A stretch of 64,000 nt of DNA, taken from Tritrichomonas musculus. Taxonomy: Eukaryota > Parabasalia > Tritrichomonadida > Tritrichomonadidae. The notes under the pieces are model-generated. The model worked only from the letters and a program-made list of their open reading frames with translations. It ran no database searches and was not told where the DNA came from. The stretch spans positions 2,465,501 through 2,529,500 of the forward strand of contig JAPFFF010000005.1 of assembly GCA_039105265.1 (NCBI GenBank), given 5' to 3'. Below are positions 46,336 through 56,568 of this stretch, in pieces (position 1 is the first letter of the stretch; each line of letters opens with the position of its first letter). The translations under genes and the position numbers were made by a program.

Positions 46336-47556
46336 CTACTCTTGATTTAATTTGAAAAATGTTTGAACAGAATAATAATAGTTGGTAATATCATTCAAAA
46401 ATGCTGATTCACGTATCGAATGTAAACTGTAAATAGGAATTCCGAAATATAGCGATGATATATTTAAATGAACACTGAGTTCTTCAATTCCGCATCGAAT
46501 ATCATATGTAGTCATACATTTTTGAGAAGGAATTTCATTTTTTTGTAATTCGGACAAATATTTGTCAAAATCAATGTATCTTGACTGGCATTTACCAATA
46601 TTTCCTTGTCTATAGCAAACACCATAACTTGGAAGAGCATAAGCAGCGGGAATTCTGACTGCACCAAGAAGTAATGAATTATAATAAAATGAGTTTGAAA
46701 CATGAATTCGATTCAAAGTGTTTTTTAAGAAATTTGAATCAAATCCAGTTCTCGATTCGTTTTGATCATTTTCATGATCATAACCGTAGAATATCGTCAT
46801 TCCTTTTTGAGGTTTATGATTTATGAAGGCGTCAAAAGCAAATGAAGCCTGTAAAATACTGCTAATACGTTGTGACGCATAAATTTCTTCATTTACTCCA
46901 ATTTTTGACGGTTCTTCAGCGGATATTACGGATAAATCAAAGTCAATGATATCAGAAATATCGCAATTGCATTCTTTGGCAAGACAACTGAGCAACGATG
47001 ATGATTGAGTTGATTCGTTATTGTTAGATTGTTCTTTGTCTAAAAAACTGATTATTGGACGCATACTTTCATCGATACTTAAAGCGTATCTATCTTTGGG
47101 TACTGGCGTCAAATGCGAAGCGAGTGATGGAATTGTGCATAATGGATTTTGCACATGAATATATTTAACATTTTGTTTTCCACTTTCCTTATCGTTGAAA
47201 ATAACTTTTCCGGCGATAGTGAGATCTCTATCCATCCACGTAAACCACATTGCATAACCATAATTTTGTATATTAAGTAGTTCAGCATTATCTTTAATAA
47301 TGCCAGAGTTTGGCTTCACTTTAAAGCATGGGTAATCAAGATTAGTAGCAAAAATTAGTCCATTATCTAAATCGTGTATATTGCAAGCAATTATACTTTC
47401 TTCGGATCTTACAACAAAAAACTGGTTGGGAATCGATTCCCAATTTTCATTTTCTTTGAGTTCAACAAAGCCATTTTTAATCAAATTTTCTCGAGCACAT
47501 GCTATAAAGTGCATTTGTGTTGGTGATTTTTTGATCATTGAAAAGATATTATCCAT
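46336..47556 (-). CDS. Catalytically degenerate M18 aspartyl aminopeptidase homologue
   Basis: 406 residues aligning along the length of aspartyl aminopeptidase (DNPEP, M18): start IKKSPTQMHFIACARENLIK (compare LNRSPSPFHAV-AECRNRLL), then YGYAMWFTWMDRDLTIAGKV, IHVQNPLCTIPSLASHL and IYSLHSIRE near the end. Metal and catalytic residues are largely gone. The AHTDSP motif is ATNLDYP (no His). RLDN is RISS (Asp to Ser232). DNEE is DHEN: Glu262 is kept, the second Glu is Asn263. The SADMAHA Asp is absent (LLGAVRIPAAYA). Only the last His (His379) and one Glu remain. It is also shorter than active M18 enzymes (about 470). It should therefore not hydrolyse peptides; M18 enzymes form dodecamers, so it may join an active paralogue or serve as a scaffold. 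It shares a 107-bp divergent promoter with the TBC1D31-like gene. Confidence 0.85.
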   Translation of the reverse strand: MDNIFSMIKKSPTQMHFIACARENLIKNGFVELKENENWESIPNQFFVVRSEESIIACNIHDLDNGLIFATNLDYPCFKVKPNSGIIKDNAELLNIQNYGYAMWFTWMDRDLTIAGKVIFNDKESGKQNVKYIHVQNPLCTIPSLASHLTPVPKDRYALSIDESMRPIISFLDKEQSNNNESTQSSSLLSCLAKECNCDISDIIDFDLSVISAEEPSKIGVNEEIYASQRISSILQASFAFDAFINHKPQKGMTIFYGYDHENDQNESRTGFDSNFLKNTLNRIHVSNSFYYNSLLLGAVRIPAAYALPSYGVCYRQGNIGKCQSRYIDFDKYLSELQKNEIPSQKCMTTYDIRCGIEELSVHLNISSLYFGIPIYSLHSIRESAFLNDITNYYYSVQTFFKLNQE

Positions 47557-47663
47557 TTTAATAATTTAAAAAAAAATTTCAAGAATGAATTTTACAACTA
47601 AAATTGACCTTTGTTTTTTATTTAACGTACGCATTTCAAATCAAAGTTTAAAACTCTAAATTT

Positions 47664-49073
47664 ATGTATGATGAAGGAAGTGCTGTATCTCAAGTTCGCT
47701 CTCAATTCCTTCGTCTTGGAAAAGAGAAGATTACAATTGATTTCAATTCTCAAAAGTTAAAAGGAATGTTACGCAAATATTACAGCTATCCTGTTGATCA
47801 TCGGAAACAAATCTGGGAAATTTTGTTACAAATACCAAGAAACAAAGATGCATACGAAGAACTCTTATCAAAGCCAAAATTGCCTCAAGCTGCAAGACTC
47901 GTAGAGCAAAAGCAGTGTAAAAAAAGAATTGTTCCAATTATAAATTCTCTAATTCATTGGCATGCTGCGTTATTAAATTGTGATTGGCTTCCGCTTTTTG
48001 TTCAAAAACTTGATAATACTTTTGGTAATGACCCTTTATTTGTTTTTGAAGTTACGTTAACATTCCTATTAAATTATTTTGGAGAATGGCTTTCAGAATT
48101 TCCTGGGCCACCGCCAGAAATATTATCACGCATTGATGCAATATTTACGAATTATGATCCAATTCTGAGAGATGGACTTGGATCAGGACTTGTTGCATGG
48201 CCTGTATATAGGAGTTGCTTTGCAGAAATTTTATATGACAGGAGTTGGCTGGAAATGATGGATGTTGTTTTTTCATCAAACCCCCAATTCTACGAATTTC
48301 TTGTTGTTGCATGGCTTATTTTTAATAGTCGACAGTTGCGAGTTGATCATCAAACTTTTCATAAAGCTCAAAGACCTATTGATCTTGGATCTGTTGTAAA
48401 AATAGCTCAAAAAATTTTAGCATTCACGCCAACTAATGTACTTGCTCATGCATATTTTCAACCCCTACAGCAAGGGAGATATCCACTTATCGAAGCATCA
48501 GCTGATTGTGTTGCTCTTAGAACACTTCAATCAGATAATGATAAACTAATTATTCTTCAAAATCAACTTAAAGAAGAAAGAAGGAAAACTGATGCAGCTG
48601 AATTAACCAAAAAGCGCAGAGATGAAACATATTCTGCTATTTCTAATCTTATTGAGTCAAGAGATAATATCGAAAGAATTGAAACAGCTAAAGCAGCTGG
48701 TGAACTTAACCAAATAATGGGTAGACTGAGATTAGAAGGAAAGAGAATGAAGCAATGTGAAGAGAGGGACTTTTTAGATAATTGGATTCATGATTGGAAC
48801 AAAGGTGTAAATATGACAATGTCAACACTTCCAATTCGAAGTGAAGATGATATTGAAGATGAAATAGTTAGCCAGCAGGATATCAGAATGCAATCAATGT
48901 CAAATCTTAGGCAAGCAGACAGAATGGTTAGAGAATCCAGAAAAGTCTCAGTTACCCGTGCCAAGCACGCAAGAGGTGAAATTGAGGCTCATCTTCATAA
49001 AACACAAATTCAAAATGAGTTGGCTGAACTTTCTGAAAAGCCTGATGTGTTATTAAAATTAAATTCTTTGTAA
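47664..49073 (+). CDS. TBC1D31-like protein (centriolar-satellite type), lacking WD repeats
   Basis: 469 residues. Residues 30-230 match the divergent TBC domain of TBC1D31/WDR67: LRKYYSYPVDHRKQIWEILL, HWHAALLNCDWLPLF, FEVTLTFLLNYFGEWLSEFP, GPPPEILSRIDAIF, GLVAWPVYRSCFAEILYDRS, FYEFLVVAWLIFNSRQ. The Arg and Gln fingers of active Rab-GAPs are not evident, as in TBC1D31 itself. Residues about 290-460 are coiled coil. The animal protein has N-terminal WD40 repeats that are absent here; this gene begins just before the TBC domain at an ATG with an AT-rich leader. TBC1D31 acts at centriolar satellites and in ciliogenesis through its coiled coil, so a basal-body role in a flagellate is plausible. 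Confidence 0.82.
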   Translation: MYDEGSAVSQVRSQFLRLGKEKITIDFNSQKLKGMLRKYYSYPVDHRKQIWEILLQIPRNKDAYEELLSKPKLPQAARLVEQKQCKKRIVPIINSLIHWHAALLNCDWLPLFVQKLDNTFGNDPLFVFEVTLTFLLNYFGEWLSEFPGPPPEILSRIDAIFTNYDPILRDGLGSGLVAWPVYRSCFAEILYDRSWLEMMDVVFSSNPQFYEFLVVAWLIFNSRQLRVDHQTFHKAQRPIDLGSVVKIAQKILAFTPTNVLAHAYFQPLQQGRYPLIEASADCVALRTLQSDNDKLIILQNQLKEERRKTDAAELTKKRRDETYSAISNLIESRDNIERIETAKAAGELNQIMGRLRLEGKRMKQCEERDFLDNWIHDWNKGVNMTMSTLPIRSEDDIEDEIVSQQDIRMQSMSNLRQADRMVRESRKVSVTRAKHARGEIEAHLHKTQIQNELAELSEKPDVLLKLNSL

Positions 49074-49676
49074 TTATGTTATTTAATAAAAGGGAAACTA
49101 AAATATTTTTTATTTGTATTAGTTAATATGTAACTCAAAGTGATCATCACAAGAAAAAAAGTTTAAAGATTCTAATAATGATATCATTTATTCTTGTGAT
49201 TTTTTAAAATGATGCGTTTTAAGCCTAAAATATGCAACTAGCAGTATCAAAAATATTGTGGTGCTATATCTTTGATAATTTTATGTTAAAATTTACAATT
49301 TGAAAAATGATATTGATTCTAATAAAAAGAAGATTATGTAGATTAAATGATTTACAAGAATAAAAGTATTTTGTTGATTTAAAAATAAAAGAAATTTCGA
49401 CTTCCATCAGATATTTATTTATATGAAAAGAATTTAATTATGCATTTAGCTGTGAGTTATGAATTATGCGGTTTTCCTTCTTCATTGTCACTTAACAGCT
49501 TGAACTTAGGTGTTATAAAGCATAATAATAATAATAATCTTTATTTTAGCTTTCAATGAATTATATTATTTTTATAAATAAACAGAACGAATTTCGTTAT
49601 CTTTCATATGATCACAAATGTGCTTAAATCAATAATTTATATAACTCGATTGCATTCAGTATTTTTGTATTTGGGT
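49074..49676. other. Intergenic region between convergent genes
   Basis: AT-rich 3' flanks with a short (AAT)n run near 49525. No gene is seen; an open frame at 49608-49808 overlaps the kinase gene in antisense. Confidence 0.5.
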
Positions 49677-52600
49677 TTATTCAAGATCGATTGCAAAGAC
49701 TTCATAGAACAAATCATTGATGTCTTTAAGTTTACAATTATTATTCTCTTCCTTTTCTCTTCTCTTTCTATTAGCGTCATATTTGTCAGTGTAAATTCTG
49801 CCAAATAAAATTTGATAAGGAGGCATGTGCAAAACCTTGCTCATTGTTTGTATGAGATCATTTAATGATTCAATAAAAGAAATTTTTGTTTCTTCATGTT
49901 GAATCATCTTATCAAACAAATCGCCTGGTTCTTTGATGTCATTTATTTGATCCTGATGATTGCCTTGTCTGCTTTCATTTACATTTAAAAATATTGTATT
50001 CAAATGCTGAATGTTTTTCTGTATCTCTTTTGCTTTAATGTTGTTGTTCTTATCAAAATCTGCGAAATGATTCTTTTTAAACATTTCAAAGTATTTGTTG
50101 TTACGAATTTGTTTTTCTTCAATTATGTCTGCTAACGAATATGCGTTTGGTATCATTTTGTCATTAGTTTTTGTCAGTTGAAATTTGAATTTCGAATCAG
50201 TGTTCGCAGTTAGTTGTATGTCATTTATTTCTAGGTCTTCAAAGAGCTTTTGCTGATTAATGAAATTGAATTTAGGGAAGTTAAAAATGAAGTTTTTAAG
50301 ATAATAGCTCACGTCATCTTTATCGGCATTGAATTTGAATTGGTAATTCAAATTCGCATCATTCGAAATGATTTTGGCAAACGATTTGATGAAGTATTGC
50401 TTTGCTTTTGCATAATCGGATGTGGAGCAATAGTGCTTAGTTAACTTGAGATTTGCCAAGCATACAATAAATGTTTTAGAGACCTCAAGTCGTTCATCGT
50501 AATGATTGTGGCCTTGGAAAACAAGCGGCTGGTCTTCATCTTCAGATGCTTTGGTGTATTGTTCTATTGATTCTTTCACTAGTCCTTGCGATTCAAAGAG
50601 ATGGCCAAGATTGTATTCAGCAGGTGCAAAATTATGTTTAGACGCTCTTTCGTACATATATTTGGCATTCTCTATAGAATTTAAATAAAATTGAGATAAA
50701 ACGCCAAAGTTGTTTTGCCCAAAAGGATATTCACCAAAAGCTGATGCCTTTAAATAATCTGTGGCTGATTCAGCATCTTTATAAAAAATGATATATATCA
50801 ATCCAAGATCATTGAAAGATCGATATCTGTACTTATTAGGGCGATACTCAGGTAAAAAATAATCATCTTTTGCCTCATAAGCGATTATAACTTTATTTTC
50901 AATTTCACTGCATTTCTGAAAGTTATCAATTGCTTTTGGTAAGTCAACATCAAAGTATTCACCGTTTGAGAGCAAATCGCCGAGATAGAAAAAAGAACTT
51001 GGATTATTTTGTAAAGATGCAAGTCCAAAATATTGTTTTGCTAGCAAATAGTCGCGTGGAACAATTATTCCTCTTGAATAAAAGATTCCTAGTTTTATAA
51101 AGGCTTTTGGATTATTTTTTTGAGAAGCTTTTTCAAAGAACTTAATTGCTTCTCTAGGATTTTTCTCAACACCCAAACCTTTGAGATATAAATTACCTAA
51201 ATAATAAAGGCCATCTGAATCATTATTGTCTGCTGCTAATTTATAATATTCATATGTTTTTCCATAATCTTGCTTGGTATTTAAGCCTTTTTGGTATAAT
51301 CTGCCTAAATAAATCATTGCAATTGTATTGTTTAACTTAACTGATTCTTCGAAGTATTGTCTTGCTTTTAAGTAATCTTTTGGGCAAGCATATCCATCCA
51401 TGTAAAAATGTCCTAAATGTAAAAATCCAAAGGAATCATTTTGTTTTGCAGACAACTCAAAATAATTTTTTGCCTTTTCATAATTTTTTTCAACATTAAA
51501 TCCATAATAGTATTGAACTCCTAATATATTTAATGAATATGGTTCTTGGAGTTCTGCATTTTTTTCAAAAAAAAAGGATAATTCTGGTAAATATTTTTTG
51601 AAATTTATTTTATTTACATTTTTTGTTAAGATACTAAAAATTTTTTTTGCTCCTAGCATTAATTGATATGGCCATTTCTCATTTAGTGTTTGACCAAATT
51701 GAAAAAATTTAATTGAATTCTGAAATTTAATGAATTCATTTAAAAAAATATTGAATATTTCATTATTATTATTACTATTCATTGATTCTCTTTTCAACTG
51801 ATATATCTTTTTCAATTTTGTCATGAATTGTTTAAAATCAATATATTTCATAGATTCGTAAACAATTTCAAAAAAATTTGTTGAGTTAGCATGTAATATT
51901 TGCATGAAAGATTTTAAATAGTCAATTGCAATACTAAAACTTTGTGGCGTTTCTAAACCTAAAAAGTATATATAAAACAAATAATATAAAGCAATAACAT
52001 TATTATTATCATGCTTTAAAGATGATTTAAAATAATTTGCAGCTTTTGAATAATCTTTTTTTGCTCCAATTCCCAAAAAATAAATTAATCCTAAGGATGA
52101 CAATACTTTTGAATCTTTCGGATATTTAATCGACAAAAAGAAATTTTTAGCTTTTAAATAATCATCTTCAGTTCCATATCCTATTTGGTAAATTATCAAT
52201 AAAAACATATATGCATCAATGTTATTTTGTTTTGCAGCTATATTAAAATATTTCATTGCCATTTCAGTGTTTTTTTTATCTGGAGAGCCAAATAAATATG
52301 TCTTTCCTATAATAATTAGATCATCAGGATTATTTTGTTTTGCAGCTAATTCAAAGTACTCATTCGCTTTTTGGAAATCTTGCTTAACGCCAAGTCCCTT
52401 ATAATAAATAATTCCTAAATATACTTGAGATACAGATAAATTTTCATTTGCTGCTAATTCGAAATATTCTTTTGCTTTCAAATAGTCTTGTTCAACTCCT
52501 AGTCCATGATAATAAATAATTCCTAGCATATTTTGAGCCTGAGAAAGATTTTCATTTGCCGCTAATTCGAAATATTCTTTGGACTTCAAATAGTCTTGTT

Positions 52601-54715
52601 TGACACCATAGCCATTAGAATATATAATTCCTAAATTATATTGAGCTTCAGAATGATTTTGATTAGAAGCTGATTCAAAATATTCGATCGCTTTCAAATA
52701 ATCCTGTTTAACACCATAGCCATTAAAATATGAAACAGCTAAAAAATATTGAGCGTCCGGCAGATTTTGATTAGCAGCTAATTCAAAGTATTTATTCGCT
52801 CTCGAATAATCTTTTTTGGTACCGAAACCGAAAAAATATATAATTCCCAACATATATTTGGCTTCAAGATGGTTTTGATTTGAAGCTAATTCAAAGTATT
52901 CTTTTGCTTTTGAATAATCTTTTTTGATACCAAAACCGCTATAATATATAACACCCAGCATATATTGAGCATTAGGATGATCTTTATTAGCAGCTAATAC
53001 AAAATATTTTTTTGCTTTCAAATAATCTTGCTTAACGCCATAACCATATAAATATATAATTCCCAAATTACATTGAGCATCAAAATGGCCTTTGTCTGCC
53101 GCAATTTCAAAATGTTCTTTTGCTTTGAGATAATTGGTTTCAAAGCCATATAAATAAAGGTATCCTAAATAAATATGAGCAGCTAAATCATTTTGTTTTG
53201 CTGCTAATTTAAAATATTTTTTGGCTTTCAAGAGGTTTTGCTTATTTCCTCCCATTTCATAATAAAAAATGCCAATTGTTGAAAACCGATGGCGTGATGA
53301 TGTTTTTTTATTCTCAATATAATTCAGTAATGAAATTAGTTCATAATTCAAAATATATTGAAGAAACAAATTAAAATTGCATCGATTTTTGATAGCGAAA
53401 AGCATGCTTTCATGCAAATACTGAATTATTTCATTAATATTCAATTCATTATTTTGTTTCAAATATTGTTCTATATAGAAATCTGAAATAAGATCGTCTT
53501 CAATTAACTTTTCTATATTTTCTAATGTAATTCTTTCACTAGGATTAAGTTTCATGCATGATAAAAACAGGTTTTGAATGTTCGATGTTATATTTTCAAG
53601 TTTTGGAATTTTGTTATCCATCAAATCGCAATATTTATCTTTTAATATGACGTTTTTTCCATTGCTAAACAAGAAATAAACAATGCATCCAAAAGAAAAT
53701 ATGTCGGTTGGATATGAGTATTCATCTTTTTGATATTGTTCTGGAGATGTAAAATAATCTGATCCGATATTACCTGTAAAAGGAAATTCGCTGTTATCTA
53801 TGTCTTTGACACTGTCAAAATCGCCAATAAAAGGCACAAAATCGTGATTCAGAAAAATATTTGATGGCTTTAAATCTCGATATATAAAATGGTTTGAATG
53901 AATATATTTTATTCCTTCGAAAATGCGAATCATTGAAAATTAATTTTGTCTTTATTTGATATGTAATAGTCATCAAGAGTTTTGTTGCACATAAATTCGT
54001 AAACAAATCCAATTGTTTTATCGTTATCTTTCAATAATCCATAAAATTGAGTGAGACAACGATGAGTATAATTGCTGACAAATTTATATTCATTATTGTT
54101 TTCTTCATCTATTGCAACGAGATACTCTTTCAAAACAAAAATATAAAAGCTTTTAAGATGTAAAACTAAATAAATTCGTGAATTGTGACTTGATTTGATA
54201 TTTCTCAATGTAATAACATCATCTTTCTGGAATTGATATAACTTTGGCTTGATATTATTCGTTTTTATCATTCTTTCTTTAATATCTTTTTGTATATCTT
54301 TGATTTTATTCTTTAAACTTTCTTCGTCGTCTTCATAAAACAAATCTTCAAATTTTAATCGAACATTCTGATGTATTAAATTGGTGCAATTCTCGTCGTT
54401 CTTGTCAAATATAAAAATTGATTGATCTTTAAAAAAATTGGAAGGATAATAAAATCTTCGAATCATATAACAAATTATCGGATCAATTGTCTTTTTCAAA
54501 AAAGAGTTATTTTTGATTATTAAACGGAATTTATTGGTAAAATTATTAATCTCTTCAATAATTTCATCATTATTTGATTTTTTTGCTTTATTAATATTAA
54601 TCGATGAGGAATCTCTTTCTTCCAATATTTGTTCAATGAGTTGTTCACTAACATCATTTATGATTAAACACTTTTTTTCAACGCATATAATAGCATCAAT
54701 ATTTCCTTGAGGGCC
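49677..54715 (-). pseudogene. Sel1-repeat protein kinase gene, main part (split and frameshifted)
   Basis: The main part of a large kinase gene whose 5' end lies at 60582-60808, beyond an insertion. From 54715 to 53930 the frame encodes a pre-kinase region and the N-lobe (ATP-binding Lys in YIFVLKEYL). It then ends at a TGA that overlaps the ATG of the next frame (ATGA, 53930-53933); one missing A between Gln and Met codons would explain this. From 53933 the frame runs 1,418 codons: C-lobe with FIYRDLKPSNIFLN (catalytic Asp kept, HRD His is Tyr), GDFDSVKD (DFG as DFD), TSPEQY, then more than twenty Sel1 repeats of about 36 residues (for example AQYMLGVIYYSGFGIKKDYS) and a C-terminal helical tail. 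Such kinase-Sel1 proteins form large families in trichomonads. The two lesions make it a probable pseudogene, although the long intact repeat region says recent. Confidence 0.82.
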
Positions 54716-54825
54716 GGAAGTATCATAATTTTTATTTTATATAACATGCCATTTGTTTCTTATATAAAAAATTATAACTGATAGGAAATTTTACAATACT
54801 AATAAAATTTTCGTAACACATACAA

Positions 54826-55868
54826 AATTTTCGTAACACATACAAAATTTTCGTAACAGATACAAAATTTCGTTATAGATAAAAAAATTTTGTTAGACCT
54901 ATCCACAAATCAAAAATCGTTTGTTGAACGTTTACTAAAAATTTGCGGACAATAAACTTTTTGTGAACATTTTTATGTACTCAAATGTTTAATTATTTCT
55001 AAATATCCCATTCTTTGCAAATAAGCGGTATCGTCCGTAATTTTTTAAGTTTTTTGGTAAACGTTTTGTTCAAAAACAAAACGTTTATTTGCTTTATGTT
55101 TTAATTTTTTTTGTTCCAATATCTTAAAAAATATATGTTTTTTAAAGAAAAAAATTAATTAATGATTTGGCTGTTTTTAAATAAAGATCAAAATTTATAA
55201 TTGAATGTACATAAAAGAACAGAGTAAATATTTTGAAAAAGGATAATAATGAAAAAAATTTGATTTTTACGATTTAAATCAGTTGTATATGCAAAATTCA
55301 TATGATTTAGATTGTATTGTTTAAAATGATTAATGAAAATATTGGTTAAATAAAATTTTAGTTTCTAAATTCGAAATGATCATAATTTTTTTTACATAAT
55401 TCATCTATGAAAACATAAATAAAATAGAAAATTCTTATCAAACATTGAATTATAAAGTATATTATTGATATAGTCGATTTTGTTCTTATTAATATTTATA
55501 TTTGATAATAAGCTATTTGCATCTATTTTTAATTGTTTGCTTATATCATTTGAAGTTAATATAATTTTTTAAAAAATATTGTCCTCGAAAATGTTTTATA
55601 GATGCAAAAATTAGCTTTTTTACAAATATTTTATTATTTGAGAATTTTAAGATATTCACAAAAAGTTTGTTGTCCGCAAATTTTCAATAAACGTTCAACA
55701 AACGATTTTTGATTTGTGGATAGGTCTGTTATAGATGATTTTTTTTTTTGTTTTAGATAAAAAAATTTCGTCACATATACTATTTTTTTGTTACAAATAC
55801 CAATTATTGGTTATTAATAAATGATTTTTGTATCAATAACATATTTTTTGTTATTGATATAAAATTTT
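54826..55868 (+). repeat. Subterminal direct repeat, left copy (interrupted)
   Basis: The ~205-bp sequence begins near 54826 (AATTTTCGTAACACATAC), is interrupted by the 831-bp element, resumes at 55727 and ends near 55868. It is almost identical to 60347-60552 apart from T-run length. It is built of degenerate ~20-bp units such as CAAAATTTTCGTAACACATA; this copy has one unit more at its left. Confidence 0.85.
54896..55726. mobile_element. 831-bp non-autonomous DNA transposon with 72-bp inverted repeats
   Basis: Terminal inverted repeats at 54896-54967 and 55655-55726 begin GACCTATCCACAAATCAAAA and agree at 69 of 72 positions. The element is flanked by TGTTA at 54891-54895 and 55727-55731; the empty site in the second repeat copy (60347-60552) has a single TGTTA, which confirms the boundaries. 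(If the symmetric outer A/T belongs to the element, the duplication is 3 bp, GTT.) Internally there is no open frame of note, but a perfect 13-bp hairpin TAAACGTTTTGTT/AACAAAACGTTTA lies at 55058-55087. It looks like a MITE or deletion derivative of an autonomous element not present here; superfamily unresolved. Confidence 0.92.
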
Positions 55869-55890
55869 GTTTTTTATAAGAAGTAAATTA

Positions 55891-56560
55891 AGAGGTGCGA
55901 GAGCTAAAATAACGTATTTTTTATAATTTAATTTATATTTATCTCCATAAATAACAAATATATTTCCAAAACAATTCCAAAATTATTTATATATATAAGT
56001 GTTATTTTAAAAATATACTCATTTATCATCATAAAATATTAAAAACAAAAGTTATTAACACCATCAAAAATCATAAAAAAATCAATTTAACAAAAGCATG
56101 ATTTATGAATCAATTTATAAATCGTAGAAATAATTATAACAATAAATGGTTATTAGTCTTTACTTATAAATTTAATAAACAAGTTATTGTGCAGAGCAGA
56201 AAATGAAAAGAAATGCTATTAAAATGGAAAATATCGTCATACATCAATGATATAACAGTTTTAACATATTCATTTATATTTTATACATATATAAAATATT
56301 AGGTAAAAATTTGACGCCTAAATTTTTGGCGAAGAACAAAATGAGATAATTCTAAGGTTACTAAAATAATATGACCAAAAATAAATTGAATTTTTATTAT
56401 ATTTTGAATTAACTTATTCTCAATTTTTTAAAACATTCATATTTTATTCCTATCCAAAAATAATCCATTAATATTTTGTAATTTTATTTTAAGCATAAAT
56501 ATATATTTATTTTTAAAATAGTAAAAAATTCTGAAATATGTTTTCAGCTCTCGCACCTCT
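55891..56560. mobile_element. 670-bp hAT-like non-autonomous element
   Basis: 15-bp perfect terminal inverted repeats AGAGGTGCGAGAGCT (55891-55905 and 56546-56560), flanked by an exact 8-bp duplication GTAAATTA (55883-55890 and 56561-56568). An 8-bp duplication with short inverted repeats fits the hAT superfamily. No transposase frame is present. The high-GC termini contrast with the very AT-rich interior. It sits 22 bp beyond the left subterminal repeat copy within the larger insertion. Confidence 0.88.
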
Positions 56561-56568
56561 GTAAATTA

